DNA of 64,000 bases, from NCBI RefSeq assembly GCF_950023065.1, contig NC_088679.1, forward strand, positions 9,920,001 through 9,984,000, given 5' to 3'. Source of the stretch: Planococcus citri (lineage: Eukaryota > Arthropoda > Insecta > Hemiptera > Pseudococcidae). The translations under genes and the position numbers were made by a program. Below are positions 45,401 to 56,257 of this stretch, one piece after another; the stretch's first letter is position 1, and every line of letters starts with the position of its first letter. A model generated the notes under the pieces. It did no database searches. It saw only the letters and a program-made list of their open reading frames with translations, and had not been told where the DNA came from.

Positions 45401-47239
45401 GTTGGTATATCGATGAATATTTCAAGTGAATTTTTATCGCGCCGCGTCCCACCTTCCATCTCCCATCTCATCGACCAAGTATAGTACTATATATATTCGT
45501 GTTTGAATTTTTAAAATGATGAAAAAATACGGTGCAGAGTGGATTGAATCGATTGTAAGAAGGAGAATGTTGGAGAATCTCTTGCTTTAGCGAAATATTT
45601 TATGAGGTGGCAACTGCGTTTTGGGCTTCGGCTTGAAAGCGAAATTTTATCTATGGGTATTCTCTCGTTAGAGGAATTTAATTCTGTGAAAGCTTCTCTT
45701 ATTTTTTTTCTTTCGGTAGAGTTTTACTTATGTGTGTGTGTGGTGAAGATTTTCCATATCTTTTGATATTTGTATATGAATCGTCTACGAACGACTGGTT
45801 GGGTTTTTTAAGTGCAAAAAATTAGATTTTGGTGATCTTTTGCATGAATACCTTTACCTACATATACATTGAATTTTGAAAGAAAATCGCTCGTGAACGA
45901 CTAATTTATAATTTTACAAAGTGAAATTATACGTTCGACTTTTGCAACATTTTACTCAAATTTTGAGACACTTTATCAACCTTAAATGATCTCTCAAGTA
46001 ATTCATGCCAAGTTCACTACAATCTTACTAAACTTTTATCTTTATCCCATCTTATTGTTTTCATGATGCTCCACATGATTTTCGTCAAATTTTATTTCCC
46101 TTCGATGTTACTTGATGAATTGTATTGATAATGTTTCATAATACATGCAATTTGTTTTGAAGATAATTTAAGAAGTATGAAATTTTTGCTAAATTTGTAA
46201 TTTTTTTTTAGAAATTTTAATGTGAATTTTATTTTGTTTTGTGTAGTCTTTGCAAAATAACATCAATTCTGACATCCACTTATATATGTACCAACCTAAT
46301 ATTTTTGATCAATATTTTTCATGATTTTTTGCGATTTTTTTTATGCATATTAGGAAATTTTGGCAATATTTTTCTCCAATTTTGAGATTTTTTTGAAGAT
46401 TTTCACTTCAATTTTGAGATATTTTATTAAATTTTTGGTAATTTTATGATGGTTTTATAATATGCAATTTCTTTAAAATTTCACCAATTTGTCCAATTTT
46501 GCTGTTTTTTTCATCTTTCAAGTTATTTTTTCGAAATTTACCTAATTCAATTTTGATAATATTTGATGAATTTTTTGTAATTTTCAACTATTTTTTTTTC
46601 AATACTTTAGCATTTTTGCGATGCTTTGTTTAATTTCTGCTCATTTTTAATTATAATTTTCAGTTAGTTTCAAATATTTTTATGACATTTTAGGAAATGT
46701 TTTGTAAAGTGATTCATGATTTACCATGATTTGAATCATATTTTTCGTGATCTACCCAAGCCTGAAGGGAACCAGCTAAACTGTATTTCTGTGTGCAAAA
46801 ACAGTTCTCAAAATCTGTAAATTATTTTGCATTTTTTCTGCTCTCGACCCTTCCTTCTTCCAAAACAAAAGACATTCGTGATAAAAATTGTCTTTGGGCC
46901 AAAATTTTTTTTAAATTTCTCAAAATTAAAAATTTTATTCAGTTTTTAATTTTTTAGTCAATTGAGATTCTTCCTTTGTTATGATGATAAATAAAATTGG
47001 ACTTGAGTGGCTGAAAAATTCAGCCTCAAATTTATGACTTCAAAAAAACCGGGGTCAGGAAATTAGGAATACTTCAGACCATTTACAATTGAGGTGGATA
47101 GTGAAAAAAAATCAGTGGATTTTGACCAAACTTAGTGGAAACCTCCACTTTGAGTTAAATGTCAATCAGGAAAAATTCTAGTTCCGGAGGTGTTCCTGGG
47201 GGAGAGATATGGTTATGGGTCCTCGAAGAGGGTGCATGT
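45401..47239 (+). other. KCNQ intron, left part
   Basis: Start of the 10446-base intron 45401-55846. AT-rich and without recognisable elements up to about 47240. Confidence 0.7.
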
Positions 47240-47400
47240 TTGAAAAAAGAACGTGATTTTTTTCGCTCATAACCCCTACTCAACCTGTTTTGGGATCAAA
47301 ATCCAAGACCACTTTTTGGGTTCTATTGAATGTTTGAATATTTTCAAATTGCTTATTTTTGGGTAAGTAAATTCGAGTTTTGAACATTTTTTCTGTATTT
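47240..47400 (+). repeat. Single-arm copy of the 5.2-kb foldback family
   Basis: CTCAACCTGTTTTGGGATCA and CAAAATCCAAGACC with the following ATTTTCAAATTGCTTATTTTTGGG-type sequence match about 5155-5300 and 8640-8710 in order and orientation. Confidence 0.55.
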
Positions 47401-47758
47401 GTACTTAAAATGAAGATATTTGCTGAATTTGGTTAAAATCCTCTGAATTTTTTTTATCGAGATTCACCCTAAAATAACATAAGTACATATTTTCTTCTAG
47501 TGCTCTCAACAAAATGGTGCCCTGTGTAGAGCAATTTGAAACCTTGAGAGTCATTTCTAAAGTCGTATTAGGGATCAGAAAATGTTGTTTCAATTTCACA
47601 ACAATCCTTTGAAGTTCTTTTACTGGAATAAGTGCGTATATAAATGGGCTCACCGACTAGAAAACTTTTCAACTTGGCACCCTGTAATTTGAATTTTAAC
47701 CAACTTTTTTGTAAAAGCATGTCTTGAAACCTCCATAACGAAAATTTTAAGTGCTGTG

Positions 47759-49170
47759 AATATAATTCTTCTTGGTGCCGTTTCACCCCTCCGGGGGTAT
47801 CATGATTATGTCGCAACGGCAGTCGTTTCTGTGACACGATACACCAGCTCCCTCAAACTGTCTCTATTTAGGGTGCTCCTGATGCAAGCTGGGAAGCTGG
47901 GTTCAATGGCTTTCCGAATGGAGTCCATCCATCTTGTGGGGGAGCATACACACCCTCTTGTTCCCTCAACCTTGCCTTGGATGAACAGGGACTCCATGGC
48001 ATCAGCCCTTGTGACCTGCTCAAAGTATTTGGGGATTCTGCTGAGTAGTTTTGCCTCCATCCATGGAATCCGAAGCATTCTCTTCCAGCACCACATCTCG
48101 AGCGCATCAACTTCTGTCTCCCTCACATACTGTCCAAGTTTCTGAAGCGTAGAGAAACACTGAGAAAACCAGAATGTTTACCAGCCTCACCTTCCTGAGT
48201 CTTGCTCACTGCTGTGTCTGACCATATCTTCTTTAGACGAGACATGGCGCTTCTTGTGATCTGCACTCTGCATCTTATCTCGGCTTCACTACCGCCTTTG
48301 TTATCCACAATGGATCCCAGTTATACAAACTGGCTCACAACTTCAATTCCCTCAATTTCCTGTATTTCAGGCGAGTTGTTCTCAAGCCAGTTCACAATTG
48401 TGATCTTTGTCTTTGCTTTATTTATTAGCAAGCCATATTTTGCACTGACCTCTTCCAGGCATCTCAAAAAACCAGTCATGTATTTGACACTTGAGGCGAT
48501 GAGGGTGGTGTTGTCAGTGTAGCAAAGGTTTGACATTCATACACCTCCAATAGATACTCCTCTTTGCGACTCACCTGAGCCATCATCATTGGTGTTTTCT
48601 GATACTTATTAGCTGCAACATTTCACAAATTATATTCTCCATACAGATTAAACAGGAGTGGGGATAGAATGCAGCCCTGTTGTACTCCTCAGTCTCCTCT
48701 CTCTGGGTAGAATTTTTCCATCGTTGTCTCTTTGTTGATTCAGATGTTTGCCATGCTCCCCTGGTATAATTTTTTGATCAGCCACATCAGATGTATTGGG
48801 GCACCGATCTCTAGAAGAATTCTCCACAGTTTTTGCCATTGTACGCAGTTGAAAGCTTTCTTGTAATCAACAAAACACAGCACAGTATGCACATTGTATT
48901 CTCGTGATTTCTCAATCAGCAGCCTGAGGTTTAGGATCTGCTCCCTAGTTCCTCTTCCTCTCACAAATTCTGCTTATTCTGGACGGATTTTACTGTGCAT
49001 GAGTATAAGTATAACCTGTCGTACATAATCTTCAGTAGTACTTTGCTGGCGTGACTTATCAAAGAGATTGTTCTGTAGTTCTCAAAATTCTCAGGAGATC
49101 CTTTTTTGTACAGAGTGACATTTATGTCGACTGTACCCACTGCCCAGTCCTCTGGCCATTTGCCAGAATA
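47759..49170 (-). pseudogene. RTE-like LINE remnant (RT domain to 3' end)
   Basis: Minus-strand frames in order from 48964 downwards: RGTREQILNLRLLIEKSREY, then LCFVDYKKAFNCVQW (RT palm motif A), GVQQGCILSPLLFNLYGE (motif B), and CYTDNTTLIAS where the catalytic YADD should be. Later come RSAMSRLKKIWSD and ALEMWCWKRMLRIPWMEAK. This is the RTE-type endonuclease-reverse transcriptase order. Several frameshifts, stops and the altered catalytic motif show that it is inactive. The endonuclease half is missing. It lies antisense inside a KCNQ intron. Confidence 0.85.
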
Positions 49171-50992
49171 TAATTATCCCCTTCTCAAAAACAGACTTTC
49201 AGGATAAGGCAGTGAAATCAGCACTTTCTCCAATTTTAACAAAACTATCACCTAAAATGTTAGTTTAATTTCCTAAAAAATTTCCGAGTCGATCCCTCCT
49301 CCTCTACCCCCAACTACAGAAATGTGCACTTACGTTATCAAAATTCAACATTCTCATTCTCCAGAGAGGATGGAACAAAAATTTTGAAACTCATAGAAAA
49401 TACTTAAGTCACTAGTCAGGTGCATATGTAGAATTTTCTTCAAAAAATAATTTTTACATTTCAGTTTTTTTGGAAGAGGGAGGTGGGGGAGGGGTGGTGG
49501 AAAATATCAGAAATTCATAGAAAAAAGGAAAAAACAGAGAGGGCTCCCCTGCAAAATTATTTCAGAAATTTAGTTACACCCTAAAATATACCTACCTAAC
49601 ATATTTTCTGCAAAACTCAAAAGTTAGTGCCAAATGATCCAAAAATTCAAAACCTTGAAAAATGCGTTTTTTTCTCATTTTTATCGTGTTCAGACTTTCA
49701 AGGTCAAAATTTGTTAGAGAATAAAGACACGAAAATGACAATTTTTCATTTTGGAAAGTTCAAAGTTCATTTTTGTCAAGTTCAGGAGTTTCAAAACTGG
49801 TAATGATAATTCAGTGACTCCTTAAAATGGTAAAAAAATTTGGAATTTTTTTCTTCACCTTGTATTGAGATTATGGGCCACGATTAGGTAAGCTATGAAT
49901 TCCAAAAAAAAAAAAAAAAAAAAAAAAAAAAGGAAAAACGGAAAGTTGACCTTGGAAAATTTGTTAAAAATCCATATCAGATGAACTAGTTGCCTACCTT
50001 ATCCGACAGAAAAAAATCACACGGCTCGTTGAAGCATAAATTTTGACTATCTGAAGCTTCCCCCCCCCCCCCCCGTCCCAACCAAATCATCCAATTTTAC
50101 AAATTTTAATCCTTTTTTTTAAAAAAAATTTAGCTGCCTTTGTCATTTTTTACAGTTTGTTGAATTTTCTAAAATTCATGAAAAAACTTCAAATCCACGC
50201 TAAAATGATTCTCAAACCCTTGAAACACTCTTTATCTTCATATATTACCAAGTCCCTGGTAAGTTCGCGGTGTCAAAACGATATGAAAAATTGATTCGAC
50301 AGTTTTTGAAAACTTTTAACGTCGTGTTTTTTCAAAGTCTCGTTCCATAAGTTCTTGGCGAAACATTTTTAAACCATTATTTTCTCGACAGCTACTTGCA
50401 AGTTGCAGCTAATTCTTTTATCTCTGCAGTATTCGGAAATATTTTAGAGACGAAGGGATTCCCCATCATGATTCGTAATTCGGAATACTCGTATTTTTAG
50501 ATACCACAAATCTCTCTCGACATCCTCAATAAGTTGTTTTTTCAATACTCGTATAAGAGAATTCCAAAGAATATTCGCTACTCGTATAAATATTTCATTA
50601 TTCGGTATTCACTGCGATGATTTCTGAAATGAAATATTTACCTATTTTAACGCAGCTAAGTCTTTATTCACTTCTTCACGCGTATTGATGGACGTCCACG
50701 AACAATTCCCTGGTGTACGATTGGTCTATGAATTGCTTGCGAATAGCTATTAAATAATTTACGATTCATTTACTATCCACGGAGTTTGTTAAACGATTCT
50801 TTTGGTTGGTCGTGACACTGACACACTTTTAGATAGGCTATACGATTCACGTTGAAATAATTTTGTCATTTGGTATAACTAGTATAACGATAGATTCATT
50901 AGGTATTCAAGCCTGTAGACCTTCACTTCTGTAAAAGCCAGTCATTTTTTAATCGATTCGATTTACTAGATTTTAATACTATTCTTTCCTTG

Positions 50993-51025
<33 letters not shown>

Positions 51026-51149
51026 ACCCCTCAACACTTAACATCTATTTTATGTCATTTATGAATCAGTTCGGTCGCATCATGTGGATATGATTCAGCA
51101 CTTGAAGCATCATACTGAATAATTTCAGTAATTTTTTCTTTAATATTAG
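49171..51149 (+). other. KCNQ intron, homopolymer-rich part
   Basis: No exon. Contains an A28 run (49904-49931), a C15 run (50060-50074) and a T29 run (50993-51021). The long A and T runs may be tails of old retroposed copies, but bodies are not recognisable. Confidence 0.6.
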
Positions 51150-51157
51150 GTACCTAC

Positions 51158-51544
51158 CAGAGTCCTGCACGGTATAGTTAAAAGTTATCTGCGTTAGTCG
51201 CGTGTCGTGTGCGGTAAGCTACCAAATATAACTCATCCAAAAACAGTTATATTAGCGTTAGCCTATGCGGATAATTTTGTAGTTAAAATGACTAAACTAC
51301 CTGCGATTATACCGCGCTCTTATCGGAAATGTAATGTTCGATTCTGTCTTATCTGTTTGATGAGTCACCAAAATGTATTGTTGAGACACCAGAGAACCGA
51401 ATGCGGTTAACGTATGGTTATTAACCTAACTTACCGCTGGTTGCGCACGCCGACAAAAGTAACTGCAGTTTGTAACCTGTAGTTAAATTAGCCGATAGCT
51501 CCGGCGGTTATCCGGCTATTTTAACTTAACCGTGCAGTACTCTG
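51158..51544. mobile_element. hAT-type MITE, 387 bases, 8-base target duplication
   Basis: The left end CAGAGTCCTGCACGGTATAG is answered by an inverted right end CAGAGTACTGCACGGTTAAG. Both are followed by TTAAAA. The element is flanked by an exact 8-base direct repeat GTACCTAC (51150-51157 and 51545-51552). CAGAG-type ends with 8-base duplications are characteristic of the hAT superfamily. No transposase. Confidence 0.88.
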
Positions 51545-51552
51545 GTACCTAC

Positions 51553-52413
51553 TGGTTTAAAAAATAAACCTAGATTTTGGACTTACTTTCCTGACTGAAA
51601 AAAAAATGAACATCCTGAATCGAAATACAATATTTTACCATCTTATATGTATTACATACTTTTTTACGACGAAACAATTAAACATTTTAAATTTCCGCAA
51701 TAACCCACCTGTAGTTCAACGTACCTAATCGTTACACCTTCATCCCTTAAAATATAATCCAAACCACCGGATTGTTTTTCCCTGCATCTCGACAACTGCT
51801 CGTTTCGCGACCCGTTTCGCGTCCCTTTCCCCTCGTAGAAATCAATAAACAAGCGAAAAATTAATTTGAGTTTTGTTCGATTGTTGCACAAAAGTACAAA
51901 ACGTGAGAGAAACAGAGATAGAAGAACCCATCGGGGGGGGGGGATTTCCAACCGATGTTTTTTCTCGCTCTTCGGTTCGTCGCTTCGCTTTCCCTATCGA
52001 TGGGCGAGCATTTCTCTTCTCTATTCGTCGACTTTCAATATATCACACAATTATAATTGCGTGCCATCGAAGATTGGACGGATAAAAAATAGTATAAAAA
52101 AGTACCCGGCACTTGAATAAACATTAAAAGTTGATTTTTTCATTTCGATCGTCGCGTCGAGTCGAGTTGTGTGCGACGATGGCGGTACGAATTGATATCC
52201 ATTTTTCAAATTCGGCCTAGATTATTTGTATTGTAAATGTTTGTATTGTACGGTTCATTTCGACTTGTACGAAAATCTACTTGTGGTGTAATCTGTAGTC
52301 GAGCTACGTGTCGTATATATACCTGTAGGCTTACGTTAGATATCGTATGGTAGAAATATAGGTAGATACGACGAGCATCTTTGCAAAATGTCAAAAAACA
52401 AACCGATTGTTCA
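51553..52413 (+). other. KCNQ intron, no element recognised
   Basis: Less AT-rich stretch with a G run near 51934-51943. No exon or repeat supported. Confidence 0.55.
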
Positions 52414-52869
52414 CGGAAAAAAAAAAGTATAGGTAATTTTTATTATTTTAGCACAATAACCGGATCCCATTCGAAAATACAGTAGAATTTATTTTAGAAC
52501 TTGGTACTTTCAACTGGTCACACAAATTATTTTTAATGTGATAGCATGGTAAAAATTATTCCTCCATAATGACTTTTACTGTACCATTATAGTAAAAATA
52601 ACACGAACCAATAATGTAAAAATTAATGTGTGGTGAAGAAAAAAATACTCCTCTTGAAGTAATTTTTACTATTTGAAAAGTAAAAATTATTCTATCGTAA
52701 TAATTTTTACTATATTTTAATAGTAAAAATTACTCGAACCAATTGTGTAAAGATTAATAGGCGTTGAAGTAAAAAATGCTCGTTTTGAGGTAATTTTTAC
52801 TGTTTGAGAAATAAAAAGTACTTGTGGTGAGGTAATTTTTACTTTGGAGCAATGATATCAATTTTCAAA

Positions 52870-53080
52870 ATGAAATTTTAAAAAATTAAAATAAAGGGGA
52901 AGGGTTACGCTAATTTGAATTTTTTTTGCACCATTGGATAGTGCTCGATGTGGAGGATTTTTTGCAATTTTAATATCTTACGAAAATTTCCTAACCTAAT
53001 GACCTAACGGGGAATCGAACCTGGTACCTTACGTTTTCCTAACTACCTAACTTCACTACTCGGCTATGACCACGCTATTA
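52870..53080 (-). repeat. tRNA-derived SINE
   Basis: On the minus strand an A box TAGCCGAGTAG (53056-53066) and a B box GGTTCGATTCC (53011-53021) both fit pol III consensus, 34 bases apart. CCGTTAGGTCATTAGG and an A/T-rich 3' part follow. It is related to the SINE near 3.1 kb after the B box. Ends are approximate. Confidence 0.7.
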
Positions 53081-53235
53081 ATAAACGAGGGTTAAAAGAA
53101 TATATTTGTTTGCAAACGCGTGGTGCTATTTATCACGTTACTGTTTATTTATTGCGTGCAGTTTGATTGGATAGCGCTTTTTCACATGTTTGTGTGTGTA
53201 TTTTCTGTGTTTCCGGGATATCGTATAAAATTTCA

Positions 53236-54740
53236 AGGTCTAAAGTGCGTTTTTCGATTTTTGGTGAATTTTTGAAAATCAAATTTAGGCCAAAAGTGAG
53301 AGAAAAAATCAAAATTTTACCAAATTGACCAAGAAAGCTGAAGTTTGGTATATACCCTATTTTCGACATGCCAAATCGATTGGAGACGGTTTCAACCCGT
53401 TTTGAGCAGTTCTGGAGCCTCCAGCAGGTTTTTGAAACTCGAAATTCCCACAAAATTCCATCAAATTGGAGTTGTAAAGCTAAAATTTATACTAAAAACT
53501 AATTTCAATACTCTACGAAGTACTGCAGGTGAATTTCAAGTCGTTTTGGATCCTCCAGCAACTGTTTGAAAATTCCTGAAGCCTCCAGCAGATTTTTGAA
53601 ACTTTAAATTTTCACAAAATTTCATCAAATAGAGATGGAAAGCTGAAATTTACTCTACACTCCAATTTTAACACCCTCTGAAAACGACTTCTGGTGGATT
53701 TCAAGTCATTTTACAGCCTCCAACGACTTTTTTTAACATTACTGGAGCCTCCAGTAGATTTTTTAAACTTGAAATTTCCTCAAAATTTTATCAAACCAAG
53801 ATGGAGAGTCGAAATTCATTCTGCAAACTAATTTCAATACGCTACGAAGTTGACCGCTGGTGAATTTCCAGTCATTTTAGAGCCTCCAACGACTGCTTTG
53901 AAAATTACTGGAGCCTCCTGTAGATTTTTGAAGATTGAAATTTCCCCAAAATTTTATCAAACCAAGATGGAGAGTCGAAATTCCATTCTGCAAACTAATT
54001 TCAATGCGCTACGAAGTTGACTGCTGGTGAATTTCAAGTCGTTTTGGAGCCTCCAGCAACTTTTTGAAAGGTTGTATGACGTTTTTTTGGAAAATTGAAA
54101 TTTCAAAACCATTTGAAACCATCATGTAATCTGCGAAGTAAATTTCAGCTTGCCAACTCCATTTGATAATTTAATGTTGGGGAAATTTCAAGTTCCAAAA
54201 ATCTACTGGAGGTTCCAGTAATTTTCAAAAAAGTCGCTGGATGCCCTAAAATTACTTGAACCCACCTGAAGTCGTCTTCAGAGGGTGTTAAAATTGGAGT
54301 GTAGAGTAAATTTCAGCTTTACATCTCCATTTGATGAAATTTTGTGAAAATTTAAAGTTTCAAAAATCTGCTGGAGGCTCCAGTAATTTTCAAAAAAAGT
54401 CGCTGGAGGCCCTAAAATTACTTGAACCCACCTGAAGTCGTCTTGAGAGGGTGTTAAAATTGGAGTGTAGAGTAAATTTCAGCTTTCCATATGCATTATT
54501 TGATGAGATTTTGTGAAAATTCAAAGTTTCAAAAATCTGCTGGAGGCTCCAGAACTGCTCAAAACGGCTTGAAACCGTTTCCAATCGATTTGGCATGTCG
54601 AAAATAGGGTATATCCCAAATTTCAGCTTTCTTGGTCAATTTGGTAAAATTTTGATTTTTTCCCTCATTTTTAGCCTAAATTCGATTTTCAAAAATTCAC
54701 CAAAATCGAAAAACGCACTTTAGACCTTGAAATTTTTACA
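53236..54740. mobile_element. 1.5-kb foldback built of CTGGAGCCTCCAG units
   Basis: The arms start at AATTTCAAGGTCTAAAGTGCG (about 53240) and its inverted copy (about 54715-54735). They match closely for over 200 bases, with landmarks CGACATGCCAAATCGATTGG and AGCAGTTCTGGAGCCTCCAG. Further in, both arms consist of units of about 165-170 bases, each containing TGGAGCCTCCAGCAG followed by TTTTTGAAACT. Left copies lie near 53412, 53577, 53744 and 53909; inverted ones near 54550, 54375 and 54205. Arms are more diverged than those of the 13-kb foldback. No coding capacity. Confidence 0.8.
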
Positions 54741-55846
54741 GGTGATAAATTTTTGCATGATCTTTCGATCTACCTTTGTAAAGTTTGAAAAAGTTCGTGC
54801 AAGTCCTATGTTAAAACGCAAAATCTGCGATTTCGGCTGACCTGTCAATCAAAATGGCCGCCATTTTGTAAGTAAGGCCAACTTTTTTTTGGCAAGTTTG
54901 CTTTAAAATGTTCCTCAGGATGTCCCCTTTAAGAAAAAAGTTGTCCCGGAGGATCGGCGGGGCGGGGGGGGGGGGTGCAATTACTCCTATTGTCATATGC
55001 CGGACTATTAATATTGACACAGTAATTCGTGTTTTCCATGTAGAAAGAATTACTCTCACAATGCGTGATATTTACTTAGAAATAATAGTAAAAATTACTT
55101 TTATAACTGAGTAATTTTTACTTGGGCAGAATAGTGAAACTTTACTATCCGTGAATAGTAAAAATTACCGTTACAATCGCAACAGATAATACCACCTGGT
55201 GCAGTACTTTTTATTCAATCATACAATTTTATTTTTTACCAGAACAGAATAGTAAAAATTTACCATCCGTAAATAGTAAAAATTACATTGAATTTTGTGG
55301 GAAAAAATACTATACAGAAAAGTAATTTTTACTTTCATCACGAATTGAACCACACGTTGAGTGATTTTTACTATGAGATTAGTAAATTTTACTATGAGGT
55401 TTGTAAATTCTACCTAATTTTGGGTAAAATATATTTTTTGGCGGACATTTATTATTTTTTAACAGGTAATTTATGTTAAAATTTTTTTCCGTGTTGCGTT
55501 CGAACGTCGTCGTCGACGAAAGATGTCGTTAAATTAAGACGAGACATAGCGAAAGTGGTATAAGGATGAAAGAAAATCGAATGTAGAAATTCGCAGAAAA
55601 GAATTGTTTTTTTTTTGTTGCAGTAGGCAACCCGGAGAGGGGGAGGGGGTAATTTAATAATAAAGAATGTGTTGTTTTCCCCCCTTCCCTACGTTATACG
55701 CTATCTCGAGAAATTGAAAAAAATAAACGAGCGGAATATTTCGAGCGAGAGTTTATTTTTTTCGTATTTACGATTGTATTTTATTTTTGTACTTACCTAC
55801 TTATACGTTGCTAGTTATTCATGTAGTTATTTTTATTGTTTGGCAG

Positions 55847-56022
55847 ATTTAATAGTAGTTGTAGCATCGGCGGTAGTGCTATCGATCGGATCCAATGGTC
55901 AGGTGTTTGCGACATCGGCCATACGAGGAGTACGATTCCTGCAGATATTACGCATGCTGCATGTAGATCGACAAGGAGGTACTTGGAGACTGTTGGGTTC
56001 GGTGGTTTTTATACATAGACAA
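55847..56022 (+). CDS. KCNQ1: KCNQ1-type K+ channel, exon encoding S3, S4 and S4-S5 linker
   Basis: A 176-base exon (CAG acceptor, GTAATA donor) encoding the end of S3 (LIVVVASAVVLSIG), the S4 voltage sensor (ATSAIRGVRFLQILRMLHVD) and the S4-S5 linker (RQGGTWRLLGSVVFIHRQ). The LHVDRQGGTWRLLGSVVF phrase is characteristic of KCNQ1; paralogues KCNQ2-5 usually have [20 protein letters not shown]. S4 keeps its spaced arginines, so voltage sensing should be intact. In human KCNQ1 the same 176 bases are split 79 + 97, so an intron is absent here. The open frame continues into flanking introns only by chance. Confidence 0.96.
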
Positions 56023-56107
56023 GTAATATTACATCCTGTGTTTATGGAAACTGTGAAACTGTTCGATTGATTAGGAATTTATTAATTATGGGATGTAATT
56101 TTTGCAG
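56023..56107 (+). other. KCNQ intron (85 bases)
   Basis: Short GT-AG intron between the S4 and S5 exons, ending TTTTTGCAG. Its size equals that of the small introns in the transposase gene, suggesting about 85 bases is a typical minimum intron in this genome. Confidence 0.93.
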
Positions 56108-56257
56108 GAGCTTATCACTACTTTGTATATCGGATTTTTGGGGTTAATATTCGCCAGCTACTTTGTATATTTAGCCGAAAAAGAAGCGCCTCCTGATCCG
56201 AACAATAATCGTACCGGTGATTTTAGCAGCTACGCTGATGCATTGTGGTGGGGAGTG
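56108..56257 (+). CDS. KCNQ1: KCNQ1-type K+ channel, exon encoding S5 and pore-helix start
   Basis: A 150-base exon encoding ELITTLYIGFLGLIFASYFV (S5), YLAEKEAPPDPNNNRTGDFS (turret) and SYADALWWGV (start of the pore helix), followed by a GTAAGT donor. The frame is uninterrupted from the previous exon. The turret is three residues longer than in human KCNQ1, whose matching exon is 141 bases, and contains an NRT N-glycosylation sequon in the position where human KCNQ1 also has one. The selectivity filter (GYGD), S6 and the calmodulin-binding C-terminus are not in the remaining 7.7 kb, so the gene runs off the window. Confidence 0.95.

Larger units (their letters stand above)
52414..55494. mobile_element. 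Composite repeat with palindromic AGTAAAAATTACT words at both ends
   Basis: Left (52430-52860) and right (55040-55480) blocks are full of AGTAATTTTTACT / AGTAAAAATTACT words. The outer ends read CACGGAAAAAA (from 52416) and, inverted, TTTTTTTCCGTG (to 55494). Between them lie a SINE and a 1.5-kb foldback. This may be one non-autonomous TIR element invaded by others, or one composite unit. No transposase frame is present and the target duplication is unclear. Confidence 0.5.

Noticed and set aside
55669..56070. 133-codon + strand open frame across the KCNQ S4 exon
   Set aside because: Only 55847-56022 matches the channel. The flanks are intron, with correct splice signals at both edges.
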